Source of the DNA: Clostridiales bacterium
Lineage (GTDB): Bacteria; Bacillota; Clostridia; Oscillospirales; Ruminococcaceae
Direction: 5' to 3'
Assembly (NCBI GenBank): GCA_029007575.1
Contig: JAQXIB010000278.1
Coordinates: forward strand, 1 to 28,202
DNA length: 28,202 nt
Of the stretch, positions 1-7,602 are shown in pieces. The notes under the pieces are model-generated. The model saw only the letters and a program-made list of their open reading frames with translations. It was not told the origin of the DNA and searched no databases. Every line of letters starts with the position of its first letter. Within the stretch, counting starts at the first letter, position 1. The translations under genes were made by a program, and so were the position numbers.

Positions 1-1
1 A

Positions 2-1219
2 ATGGCATCTAACGCTCTGCGGGTGCTGGGGATCGCCTATCGGGAACTGCCTGATTCGGAGCTTGCCCCCAAAGAAGAAGGATTGATTTTTTTGGGGCTG
101 GTCGGAATGATTGATCCGCCGCGCAGCGAAGCCAAAAAGTCGGTTGCACTCTGCCGAAAAGCCGGCATCAAAACCGTCATGATCACCGGAGATCACAAAC
201 TCACCGCAACCGCAATCGCTTCACAGCTCGGCATCTTCCACCAAGGCGACATCGTCGTGACCGGACAGGAGCTAGATCGGATGTCCGACGAGGATTTGAC
301 CGATATCATCGGACAAACGACGGTATTTGCTCGTGTCAATCCCAGCCACAAGCTCAAAATCGTCCGCGCTTTCAAGAGATTGGGGCATGTCGTTGCCATG
401 ACCGGAGACGGCGTGAATGACGCTCCCGCCGTCAAAGAAGCAGACATCGGCGTTGCCATGGGCAACGGAACCGATGTCACCAAAGAAGCCTCCGACGTCA
501 TTTTGCTGGACAGCAATTTTGCCACGTTAGTGACTGCCATCGAAGAAGGCAGGACAATTTACGGCAACATCCGCAAATTTATCCGCTATCTGCTTGCCTG
601 CAATATCGGTGAAGTGTTGACCATGTTTCTGGGCATGCTGATGGGCTTTCCCGTCATACTGCTGCCGATCCACATTCTGCTGATCAATCTGGTTACAGAC
701 GGCTTGCCTGCCATTGCACTTGGTTTGGAGCCCAAAGAGGATGGCATCATGGATAAAAAGCCACGCAGTGCCAATGCCGGCATTTTTTCGGATGGATTGC
801 TGTTTAAAATCGTATTTCGCGGGATTCTGATCGGTCTGACCACGTTAGCGGTTTTTTCCACCATCTTTAAAATGTACAGCAATCTGGATATCGCAAGAAC
901 TTCTGCGTTTGCCACATTGGTTCTGACGCAACTGATCCACGTGTTCGAATGCAAAAGCGAAGACAAAACCATTTTTTCGGTTCCCTATTTTAACAATTTC
1001 AAATTGATTTTTGCCGTCTTGATTTCCTTGCTCATTGTGATTGGCGCCATCTATCTGCCGATCTTACAGCCGATCTTGAAAACGGTCACATTGCCTCATC
1101 AATGCATATGGACGATTATACTCTATTCCATGGCGGTGCCGGTGATTAGCGCACTGGAAAAATCCATCTCCAAGCAATGGAAAAATCACAAACTATTGAT
1201 GCAAACAAAAACGGATTAA
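2..1219 (+). CDS. Calcium-type P-type ATPase, C-terminal part (5' end outside window)
   Basis: C-terminal part of a P2A-type cation ATPase, which would pump Ca2+ out of the cytoplasm at the cost of ATP. Visible are the ITGDH and MTGDGVNDAPAVKEADIG motifs of the phosphorylation/hinge domain, followed by the C-terminal membrane segments. The segments NIGEV and NLVTDGLPAIALG match the M5/M6 Ca2+-site residues of SERCA/PacL (Glu in M5, N-x2-T-D in M6). The phosphorylated DKTGT motif and the N-terminal half lie upstream of the window. The ATG at position 2 is very probably an internal methionine, because the frame is open to the edge and the protein begins mid-domain. The gene ends at a TAA followed 16 bases later by an intrinsic terminator, so it is the last gene of its transcript. 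A related Mn2+ or monovalent-cation pump cannot be excluded without the missing half. Confidence 0.9.
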   Translation: MASNALRVLGIAYRELPDSELAPKEEGLIFLGLVGMIDPPRSEAKKSVALCRKAGIKTVMITGDHKLTATAIASQLGIFHQGDIVVTGQELDRMSDEDLTDIIGQTTVFARVNPSHKLKIVRAFKRLGHVVAMTGDGVNDAPAVKEADIGVAMGNGTDVTKEASDVILLDSNFATLVTAIEEGRTIYGNIRKFIRYLLACNIGEVLTMFLGMLMGFPVILLPIHILLINLVTDGLPAIALGLEPKEDGIMDKKPRSANAGIFSDGLLFKIVFRGILIGLTTLAVFSTIFKMYSNLDIARTSAFATLVLTQLIHVFECKSEDKTIFSVPYFNNFKLIFAVLISLLIVIGAIYLPILQPILKTVTLPHQCIWTIILYSMAVPVISALEKSISKQWKNHKLLMQTKTD

Positions 1220-1235
1220 ATGGTTGCCACCAAAC

Positions 1236-1280
1236 AAAGCCGTCCCGACTTGTACCGAACAAGGAGGACGGCTTTTCTTT
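1236..1280 (+). terminator. Rho-independent terminator after the P-type ATPase gene
   Basis: A 10-bp perfect stem (aaagccgtcc at 1236-1245 with ggacggcttt at 1266-1275) encloses an inner CTTGT/ACAAG stem and is followed by a T-rich stretch (ttttctttt). It lies directly downstream of the ATPase stop codon and faces the plus strand. Confidence 0.85.
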
Positions 1281-1340
1281 TGGCAGATATAATCGAGGAA
1301 ATCTCAAACTGCTTTTTGTTCTATTTTTCCAATCAAAGAC

Positions 1341-1372
1341 TGCCGGCGGCATAATAACATTTGCCGCCGGCA
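1341..1372. terminator. GC-rich perfect hairpin between convergent genes
   Basis: tgccggcggc (1341-1350) pairs perfectly with gccgccggca (1363-1372) around a 12-base AT-rich loop. It sits between the plus-strand ATPase and the 3' end of the minus-strand ABC operon. It lacks a clean T tract on either strand, so it may be a second terminator for the ABC operon, a transcript-stabilising 3' hairpin, or a small repeat unit. Confidence 0.5.
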
Positions 1373-1409
1373 TTACGCATACTATTCGAATATTATAACA
1401 TGAATAAAC

Positions 1410-2189
1410 TTAATCTAATCCCAATGTGGATCCTTCGTAGTCGGAATTTTCCGGCTGTACTGATTCCTGTGCCTCACGTTTGCTGTCGGCAGGTTTGGAA
1501 CTCGTTTTCTTAGGCAACGGCGCAGTCAATTTTTTCTTCACCGGCTTTAAGGATTTGATTTCATACACCACGTCCGCGATTTCAGCCACAGCAGGCGAAT
1601 GGGTAACGATAATCACACATTTGTCTTCCTCCAGAGCAAACCGACGGAAAATGTCCACAATTTCCTCCTGGGTGCCCGGGTCCAAGTTTCCGGTCGGTTC
1701 ATCCGCTAAAATAATACTGGGATTGTAAGAAATGGCACGTGCAATCGCCACACGCTGCTGTTCTCCTCCCGACAATTTCAGTACGCGTCGGTTGGCTTTT
1801 TCTTCGTCTAGTCCTACGCTATCCAATATTTCCAGTGCCTGTTCCCGCCGATTCGCAATCTTTTTTCCGGACACATCCATGGACAGTTCCACATTTTCGA
1901 CAGCCGTCATATGCGGAAGCAGATTAAAGCTTTGAAAAACGACGCCCACATCTTGACTCCGAAACCGATAGCGGTCAATTTTACTGATGTCCTGCCCCTG
2001 AAACAAAATTTTCCCCTCGGTTGTTTTTGCCAACCCCGACAACAGAGAAAGCAAGGTGGTCTTGCCTGCTCCTGATTTACCGACAATCGCATAAACCGTA
2101 CCCGCCTCAAAGGTAAAGTTCAAATCTTCAAAAACTTTCGTTTTCCCGTTATAAGAATATCCCAGATGTTCTAATTGTAATACACTCAT
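1410..2189 (-). CDS. MacB/LolD-type ABC transporter ATP-binding protein
   Basis: Cytoplasmic ATPase of a MacB/FtsX-class exporter, 259 residues. It has Walker A GKSGAGKTT near residue 37, the Q-loop in VVFQSFNLLPHMTAVEN, the signature LSGGEQQRVAIARA, Walker B IILADEPTGNLD and the H-loop in IIVTHSP. This is the LolD/MacB pattern. After the nucleotide-binding domain comes a tail of about 45 residues rich in Lys, Ser, Pro and Glu, which is longer than usual for the family and looks unstructured. The gene is third in a minus-strand operon, 68 bases after the permease, and should form a complex with it. The substrate is unknown; family members export antimicrobial peptides, lipids or lipoproteins, or act as mechanotransducers. 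A 3' hairpin lies downstream at 1341-1372. Confidence 0.93.
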   Translation of the reverse strand: MSVLQLEHLGYSYNGKTKVFEDLNFTFEAGTVYAIVGKSGAGKTTLLSLLSGLAKTTEGKILFQGQDISKIDRYRFRSQDVGVVFQSFNLLPHMTAVENVELSMDVSGKKIANRREQALEILDSVGLDEEKANRRVLKLSGGEQQRVAIARAISYNPSIILADEPTGNLDPGTQEEIVDIFRRFALEEDKCVIIVTHSPAVAEIADVVYEIKSLKPVKKKLTAPLPKKTSSKPADSKREAQESVQPENSDYEGSTLGLD

Positions 2190-2257
2190 TTTTTTATTTC
2201 AGCCACCATACAGCTCAAATGAAACCGGCAGCTTTATCCTTTCTGTTTGATATTTCA

Positions 2258-3859
2258 CTAAGAACGATTTGCCAATATTTTGAGCGGTTCATAACGCAGA
2301 ATGAATACGACCGCGACACAGCTTGATAAAATAGTTAACAGTATACCGATGCCGAGCAATTGTGCTACTACCGCAAGATCGGTGGCCGCGTTGATCTCGC
2401 CGACATAATTGGCGACCTGTCCGCCGAATTGTGCAAACATTCCGCCTTTTCCTCCTCCTTTATCTGCACTGCCGTTCTCGCCCGGAGGCATTCCCTGCAT
2501 GCCGTCCGGTTTTCCGAAGTTTTCCATTCTTTGCTCGCTTTGCGTTTGCTGTGAATTGATTTGTGCTTCCAGCAGCTTATTCGCAATCGGAGAAGAACAC
2601 ACCGCTCCAACAGTGGCGCCGACAATCATGGAAATAATAGTCACGGTAAACAATTCCGTTACAAATTGAGCCGCGACTTTTCCTTTTTTCATGCCGATGG
2701 CTGTCATGACGCCAACTTCATATTTTCTCTCTCGAATATTAAAGATATTCAGTACAATCAGAATCACTGCGCCGATCACCAAAACAACTACTAAAAAATA
2801 GGTGGCAAAGGTACTCAGATTTTTCAGCGGTACCAGACTTTGCTCATAGGAAGTCACATCGTTAGAAATTACTTGATAGTTGTCTGACAATCCCATTTTT
2901 CGACAATCCGCTTCAAATTTTTCCAAAGCGTCAACATCCTTGAGGTAATAAAGTCCGGTTTCCTGGCTGCGCAGAGCTGTTGTACTCTCTCTGCCGGTGT
3001 TCTCATCGGTAGAGGTTGTGGCAACCGATGCCGATTTTTCGGTGACCGCTTTTAAAGTTTCATAGCTAACATAGATTTGATTGGCAGGATCCGTCGAAGT
3101 AGAAAAGCCGCCCATTCCTCCGGACATACTTGTTTCGGAAGCGGTTGTTTCATAAATACCGACAACTTTAAAGGCATAGGTTTCTTCCTCTGCATTCGGG
3201 TTAGCAAGCGTAATGGTGTCCCCGACCGACAAATCATTATACAGCGCCAATTCATTGTTGATAATACATACCAGTTCCGATGTTCCCTCGTCGAACATGG
3301 AACCGTCGGTAATTTTGGATACACCGTCGTTAAAATCATTCATGGCATCGTAAGAACTATATCCGATAATCGTAAAATCTCCCTGCGTTCCCATGCCGCC
3401 GAATCCGCCTTTTCCCGGCATAGAAGGTCGATTGTTGTTCGCCGGCTGACTGCCTGAAGAAGCAGAATCGGTATCTGTGCTGTCGGTAGTATCGACCGGC
3501 TCCAAATCACCCGATGCATCAATCGAGCTGGAAATCGTATATGTGAACTTGTCTACATATTCTGATTCTGCATACACCTTCATGTCATCAACCGACAGTG
3601 ATTCTATATTTTTCATCTGTTCCCGAAAATTGGAAGCCGCCCCATTCTCTGCGCCTTTCATCAAAGACTGTCGGTCAAATGAAATCGTTGCAGTGATGCT
3701 CAACGATTCTAACCCCTGTTCTTCGGCCTTCTTTGCCGCATTGCGAATGCTCAGCCCGATACAACTGGAAATTGCAATCACCGCAACTATAATACCGATC
3801 AAAACATTTCTCCCCTTGGAACGGGTAATACTCTTCCAAGCATTTTTTATGATATACAT
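2258..3859 (-). CDS. FtsX/MacB-family ABC transporter permease with Gly/Met-rich loops
   Basis: Membrane subunit of the adjacent ABC system, 533 residues. It has the typical MacB layout: an N-terminal transmembrane segment at about residues 18-38, a large extracytoplasmic domain (MacB_PCD-like), then three C-terminal membrane segments of the FtsX domain, ending in LSSCVAVVFILRYEPLKILA. The external part holds several low-complexity runs rich in Gly, Met and Pro (near GKGGFGGMG, SGGMGGF, GMQGMPPGENG and GGGKGGMFAQFGG). The last two lie in a long loop between C-terminal membrane segments. The start has an AAAGGA site but with loose spacing. It sits between the small membrane-protein gene and the ATPase gene, and no membrane-fusion protein is encoded beside it, unlike Gram-negative MacA-MacB. 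Confidence 0.9.
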   Translation of the reverse strand: MYIIKNAWKSITRSKGRNVLIGIIVAVIAISSCIGLSIRNAAKKAEEQGLESLSITATISFDRQSLMKGAENGAASNFREQMKNIESLSVDDMKVYAESEYVDKFTYTISSSIDASGDLEPVDTTDSTDTDSASSGSQPANNNRPSMPGKGGFGGMGTQGDFTIIGYSSYDAMNDFNDGVSKITDGSMFDEGTSELVCIINNELALYNDLSVGDTITLANPNAEEETYAFKVVGIYETTASETSMSGGMGGFSTSTDPANQIYVSYETLKAVTEKSASVATTSTDENTGRESTTALRSQETGLYYLKDVDALEKFEADCRKMGLSDNYQVISNDVTSYEQSLVPLKNLSTFATYFLVVVLVIGAVILIVLNIFNIRERKYEVGVMTAIGMKKGKVAAQFVTELFTVTIISMIVGATVGAVCSSPIANKLLEAQINSQQTQSEQRMENFGKPDGMQGMPPGENGSADKGGGKGGMFAQFGGQVANYVGEINAATDLAVVAQLLGIGILLTILSSCVAVVFILRYEPLKILANRS

Positions 3860-3903
3860 TTTTGATATCCCATCCTTTTATTGTGATAATCTTATGCTGC
3901 TTA

Positions 3904-4401
3904 CTATCCGATTTTCCGGGTGTTGTTTGAAACAAAATGCCGACGACTTGACTTACGCCTGAATTTTCCGTTCAAAAACAGCTTGCGAACCACCAGCAGT
4001 AATCCAATCAATCCTCCGGCAATGATAATGCCCACTATCAATAGAAGCACAGAAGAATGGTCATTCCATCCGGATTGCTTTGTGATCCAGGAATCAAACA
4101 ACCGATCCGTATCTTCAGCAGGTCCGGAATTTTCAGCAAGTGAAAAATTTTTCAGCATTTCAATCTGTGAATCCGTCAATCCCAAATCCGCAAGTTGTTT
4201 CAAAGCCGATTCTGTTAATCCCTCCTCACCAGCCATGTTAATGATTTCCAATGCCTCTGAAACGATATCCTCCGAAAAAGACGATTCCGTATCAACATCG
4301 GAGGATATGTTGACCGCAGCGGCGGAGAGCGTACAACAACAAAGGATGCTGATTAAGGTGAAGGCTAAAATCAACAGCGTTTTTCCTTTCGCTTTCCGCA
4401 T
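3904..4401 (-). CDS. Small exported membrane protein of the ABC operon, unknown function
   Basis: A 165-residue protein I do not recognise. It has an N-terminal signal segment (positive MRKAKGK, then a hydrophobic stretch with CCC), an acidic helical external part of about 70 residues with the phrase LTDSQIEMLKNFSL, and a second membrane segment at about 118-140 (LLLIVGIIIAGGLIGLLLVV). It ends in a strongly basic cytoplasmic tail (RRKSSRRH). The start is well supported: AGGAGG lies 8 bases before ATG. It is first in the operon, 44 bases before the permease, so it is probably an accessory or sensing subunit of the exporter. Its single-anchor topology suggests a partner role rather than a transport channel, but that is inference from position. 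Confidence 0.8.
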   Translation of the reverse strand: MRKAKGKTLLILAFTLISILCCCTLSAAAVNISSDVDTESSFSEDIVSEALEIINMAGEEGLTESALKQLADLGLTDSQIEMLKNFSLAENSGPAEDTDRLFDSWITKQSGWNDHSSVLLLIVGIIIAGGLIGLLLVVRKLFLNGKFRRKSSRRHFVSNNTRKIG

Positions 4402-4478
4402 CGATTCTTCCTCCTTTTATGAAGATTATTTCATGAAGTCTGTCGTACTTCATTCAGTATCATGATTTTTCGTGTTTT

Positions 4479-4532
4479 ATTATACAAATGCTGTCTGACG
4501 TATGTTTGTCAACTGTGTGAAAGCTATGTGAA
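4479..4532 (-). promoter_or_regulatory. Promoter of the ABC operon with TTCACA direct repeats
   Basis: Read on the minus strand, two TTCACA hexamers (4527-4532 and 4516-4521) are repeated at an exact 11-base period. They are followed by TTGACA (4507-4512) and a TATAAT (4479-4484). The TTGACA-TATAAT gap is 22 bases, too long for a strong sigma-A promoter, so activator dependence is plausible. Direct hexamers with a 5-base spacer are the classic site type for OmpR/PhoB-family response regulators. No two-component genes are visible in the window. The rest of 4402-4603 holds the 5' UTR and the terminator of the next operon. Confidence 0.45.
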
Positions 4533-4544
4533 TCTAAAAAAGAC

Positions 4545-4590
4545 ATAAAAAGAAGAACAAACGATCCTGTTGTATCATTTGTTCTTCTTT
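4545..4590 (-). terminator. Terminator of the amidase/GHL10 operon
   Basis: A 13-bp perfect stem (aaagaagaacaaa at 4549-4561 with 4578-4590) is followed on the minus strand by a T tract (TTTTTATG). It lies 14 bases beyond the stop codon of the amidase gene. Confidence 0.88.
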
Positions 4591-4603
4591 ACAAAACAAT
4601 GGT

Positions 4604-7567
4604 CTATTTCAAGTAATTGATAATACCGTTGACAATTCCGGATGCTATTTTATCCTGTCCCTCTTCGCTGTTTAATAAGCGAACTTCCTTATCGTTCGAA
4701 ACAAATGCAGTTTCGATTAACACCGATGGGAAAGTTCTTCCGCGGTTGACCGCGAAGCGATTATTATGCGGACCGCGATTATTGATGCCCGTAGAAGCGG
4801 CAATGCCCGCTGATATTTCCCGGGCAAGCGGCATCGAAAACGGCGTGGTATACCATGCTTCGGTGCCGCTGGCGTCCGAACCGCTCGAGTTACAATGCAC
4901 GGACAGCAAAATATCGGCTTGAAAGCGCTGCCCTGCTTTATAACGATCAGGCAGTCCTCCGGCACTCGCCATGTATTTTGCACGTTCCTCTTCGGTCAGA
5001 TACTCTACCACCGCTCCCTGCGCACGTAGCTTCTCTGCCAGCTTTTTCACAATGGCGAGATTGACCTCAGCCTCTTTGACAATATAGGTTTCATTATTTT
5101 CCACATATTTACCGATCGCACCGGGATCGGCTCCGCCATGCCCCGGATCAAGAAAGATACGCACGCCGCTTAAGCCGCCTTTGATGTTATTAAAACGCAG
5201 GACAAGATATCCGTCTTCGTCATAATAGGAATAACAGCCGTAATATTTCCCGGGACGTGCTAATTTTAAATGCAGACGATAACGGTCAATGTTGTACTGT
5301 ATGATCTTCTCTAATTTGATATCGGTAAACATGGTCGTGTTTTTCAATAATTCTTTGGAAACCGCCTCAGCCTGCGTCGCATAATCAAAGGTAACCGTCA
5401 CCGTATCGGAGGTAAAATTACGCACATAAAAATCATGATCGGCAGAGCCGGTATAATATTCCACATCATTAAAGGTGATATTAAACGGAGCATTCCACTT
5501 TTGCTTCAGCCGCAGGATTGTGCCGCTGCCGTCTTCGCTGAATTGCATCTCAGACAAAGCGTTGTTTCCGTTATAAGTACCTGTGAATGTCGTCACATCA
5601 GATTTTAAAACACGTTTACCGGAATGCAGATAATAAAAAGTCTTACTGCCGATCACACGTTGGGAATCAACATAATCTACCGTTCCCTTTGGCAGAGAAT
5701 AATACTTCGCAGAGGGATACGGGTCGGTATCGCCCGGATCATATACTTCCAGATAATCGGTATCCACTCTCACCTGCAATTTCGGATTGATCGGCGCAAT
5801 CACCGCACCGCCTAAACCTTCCCCGCCTCCCGGCGACCAGTCGGGTATCTCGATTTTTTTCAGAAGCGTAACCGACGCTCCGGTTTTGCTTTCGGAAGAA
5901 TTTTTATAGGTCGCCTTAAACTGAATCGCACCCAGTTTTTTATCGGTAGTCCCCGATTTCGGTGCGGTAAAATTGCCCACATAAGAAGTATAGGTGGAAT
6001 CCTTGCTGTCGCCGTCGGCGTTTTCAAGCTCGCTTAGTGTAATCGTTTTCCCGTTGAATACAGCCGTCACTTTTGCACCGCGATACGCCTTGGCTTCAAC
6101 TCGAATGCTGGTTTCCCCGTCCACCTCCAGCGTCCCTGTCGGACTAACGCTTTCGAACACCTTTACTTTACGGACAATAGTGTAGGTTTTTACCTGCCCT
6201 TTATGTCGGATTGTATACTTATTGGTGCCGATTTCCAAATGATACTTTTCGTAAAATTCGCCCTTTTTGGTGGGGATTATTTTTTTGTCATTGATGGTGA
6301 CCTCAAACTGAGGATCATATTTTCCGCTGAATACTATGGTACCGTCATAGGTGGTAACCGAAAGCTTCTTGGGTGACGAGATCGTTAAATCCTGAAAAAG
6401 ATTACTCTCGGTATATTCATCGGCATAATATTTCAATAGTGCCGACGTACTTCCCTGCGGATCTGCCGCCATGCGGTCATAGCCGCTGAAAAAGCTGCCG
6501 TAATATCCGGTCAGCTTGCTGGTCAAAGACACCTGCCGAATTAACTGATCCGTTCCGCTCCAGCCTGCTTGAGCAGTGCAGACGTTCTCTCCCGCCAGAA
6601 TAAAATACAGCGGCATTTTTGCCTGATTAGCGACGTTTACCCACCATCCCGAAATAGTTCCGAAATCCAGGCTGCTGTCCGTCAACGATTTCTTCACGAT
6701 CACGCAGACAAAATCGACATTCTGATTTTCGATCCAAGATTTTGTGTCTGCATGACCGTCATAATAGGTTTGATAACTTGCTTTTCCGTTGATTCCCTGG
6801 CTGTTTTTACTTTTCAACGCCCAAACGGGATCTGTTATCAAACCGACCGGTATGCTGTCCGCCACCTCGCGAACGGCAGACACCACTTGATCGATCCGAG
6901 CAGTGTTTCGGCTGCACAGCCAATCATCGAAGCCGCTGCCCCCTCCGGCCGTCATATATTGCATATATTGTTCCGCATCCGCATTGGTATTGTAACTATC
7001 CAGCAAAATACCGTCGGGAACATAATTCTGTGCCAATTCCTCAATGCCTAAAATCAAATCCGCCTCGGGAAGCAGGGAGTCAACACCGCTCATATGGTAT
7101 ACCGGAAACAAAGAGATCCCCTGCTGATTCGCCCTTTCCTTCACAAGACGCAGCACATCAACCGGGTATGAGCAATAAACCTCCGATGCGTAAATCACAT
7201 TGTTATGGTATTCGGTATCAACGATGACCGCATTAAAATCATATTGCTTCACGGAAGAAAACACGGCGTCAATACGAGCGGAAATTGTTTCCGCATCCGC
7301 TGTTTCTTTTTGAATCAACTCGTCGGAAGACAGATAGAAGCCCCTTGCGCCTTCGGTCAATGAGATTGCCAACGGTTTACGTTTCAAGTTCTCCTGTATC
7401 TGAGCGATGTCTACGGTATCGGTATCAACCGGCGTCTCTGCCGTTTCATCGGGCATGGCGCGATAGCTGGACCACGACATCAAAACACCGGACAACACCA
7501 TGATGACAACAGATATGATTGCTATAATGGTAGATATGCTTTTTTTGTTTTCTCTGCTCAAATTCAT
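4604..7567 (-). CDS. Membrane-anchored N-acetylmuramoyl-L-alanine amidase with glycosidase-like N-terminal barrel
   Basis: A 987-residue cell-wall enzyme. The order is: cytoplasmic N-terminus, membrane anchor (about 11-31), a TIM-barrel-like region (about 70-390) resembling GHL10/DUF187 or DUF4015 glycosyl-hydrolase-like domains (NAVIVDTEY, DGILLDSYN), beta-rich linker domains (about 400-580), an SH3-like segment (about 610-690), another beta-rich part, and a C-terminal Amidase_3 domain (801-987). The amidase has its zinc ligands (His810 in DPGHGG, Glu834 in KEAEVN, His891 in SVHCN) and catalytic Glu952 in LIETAF. It should cut the MurNAc-L-Ala bond of peptidoglycan at the outer membrane face. 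AGGAGG lies only 2 bases before the ATG but 8 bases before an in-frame TTG (codon 3), so the true start could be two codons later. It follows the GHL10 lipoprotein by 35 bases and shares its terminator. Confidence 0.92.
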   Translation of the reverse strand: MNLSRENKKSISTIIAIISVVIMVLSGVLMSWSSYRAMPDETAETPVDTDTVDIAQIQENLKRKPLAISLTEGARGFYLSSDELIQKETADAETISARIDAVFSSVKQYDFNAVIVDTEYHNNVIYASEVYCSYPVDVLRLVKERANQQGISLFPVYHMSGVDSLLPEADLILGIEELAQNYVPDGILLDSYNTNADAEQYMQYMTAGGGSGFDDWLCSRNTARIDQVVSAVREVADSIPVGLITDPVWALKSKNSQGINGKASYQTYYDGHADTKSWIENQNVDFVCVIVKKSLTDSSLDFGTISGWWVNVANQAKMPLYFILAGENVCTAQAGWSGTDQLIRQVSLTSKLTGYYGSFFSGYDRMAADPQGSTSALLKYYADEYTESNLFQDLTISSPKKLSVTTYDGTIVFSGKYDPQFEVTINDKKIIPTKKGEFYEKYHLEIGTNKYTIRHKGQVKTYTIVRKVKVFESVSPTGTLEVDGETSIRVEAKAYRGAKVTAVFNGKTITLSELENADGDSKDSTYTSYVGNFTAPKSGTTDKKLGAIQFKATYKNSSESKTGASVTLLKKIEIPDWSPGGGEGLGGAVIAPINPKLQVRVDTDYLEVYDPGDTDPYPSAKYYSLPKGTVDYVDSQRVIGSKTFYYLHSGKRVLKSDVTTFTGTYNGNNALSEMQFSEDGSGTILRLKQKWNAPFNITFNDVEYYTGSADHDFYVRNFTSDTVTVTFDYATQAEAVSKELLKNTTMFTDIKLEKIIQYNIDRYRLHLKLARPGKYYGCYSYYDEDGYLVLRFNNIKGGLSGVRIFLDPGHGGADPGAIGKYVENNETYIVKEAEVNLAIVKKLAEKLRAQGAVVEYLTEEERAKYMASAGGLPDRYKAGQRFQADILLSVHCNSSGSDASGTEAWYTTPFSMPLAREISAGIAASTGINNRGPHNNRFAVNRGRTFPSVLIETAFVSNDKEVRLLNSEEGQDKIASGIVNGIINYLK

Positions 7568-7602
7568 ATCCTCCTGAAATCAACATGCCTTTCGGCAACC
7601 TC

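Noticed and set aside
193..540. Long antisense frames over the P-type ATPase, amidase, binding-protein and pcrA genes
   Set aside because: They lie opposite well-supported conserved genes, lack ribosome sites and have no recognisable domains.
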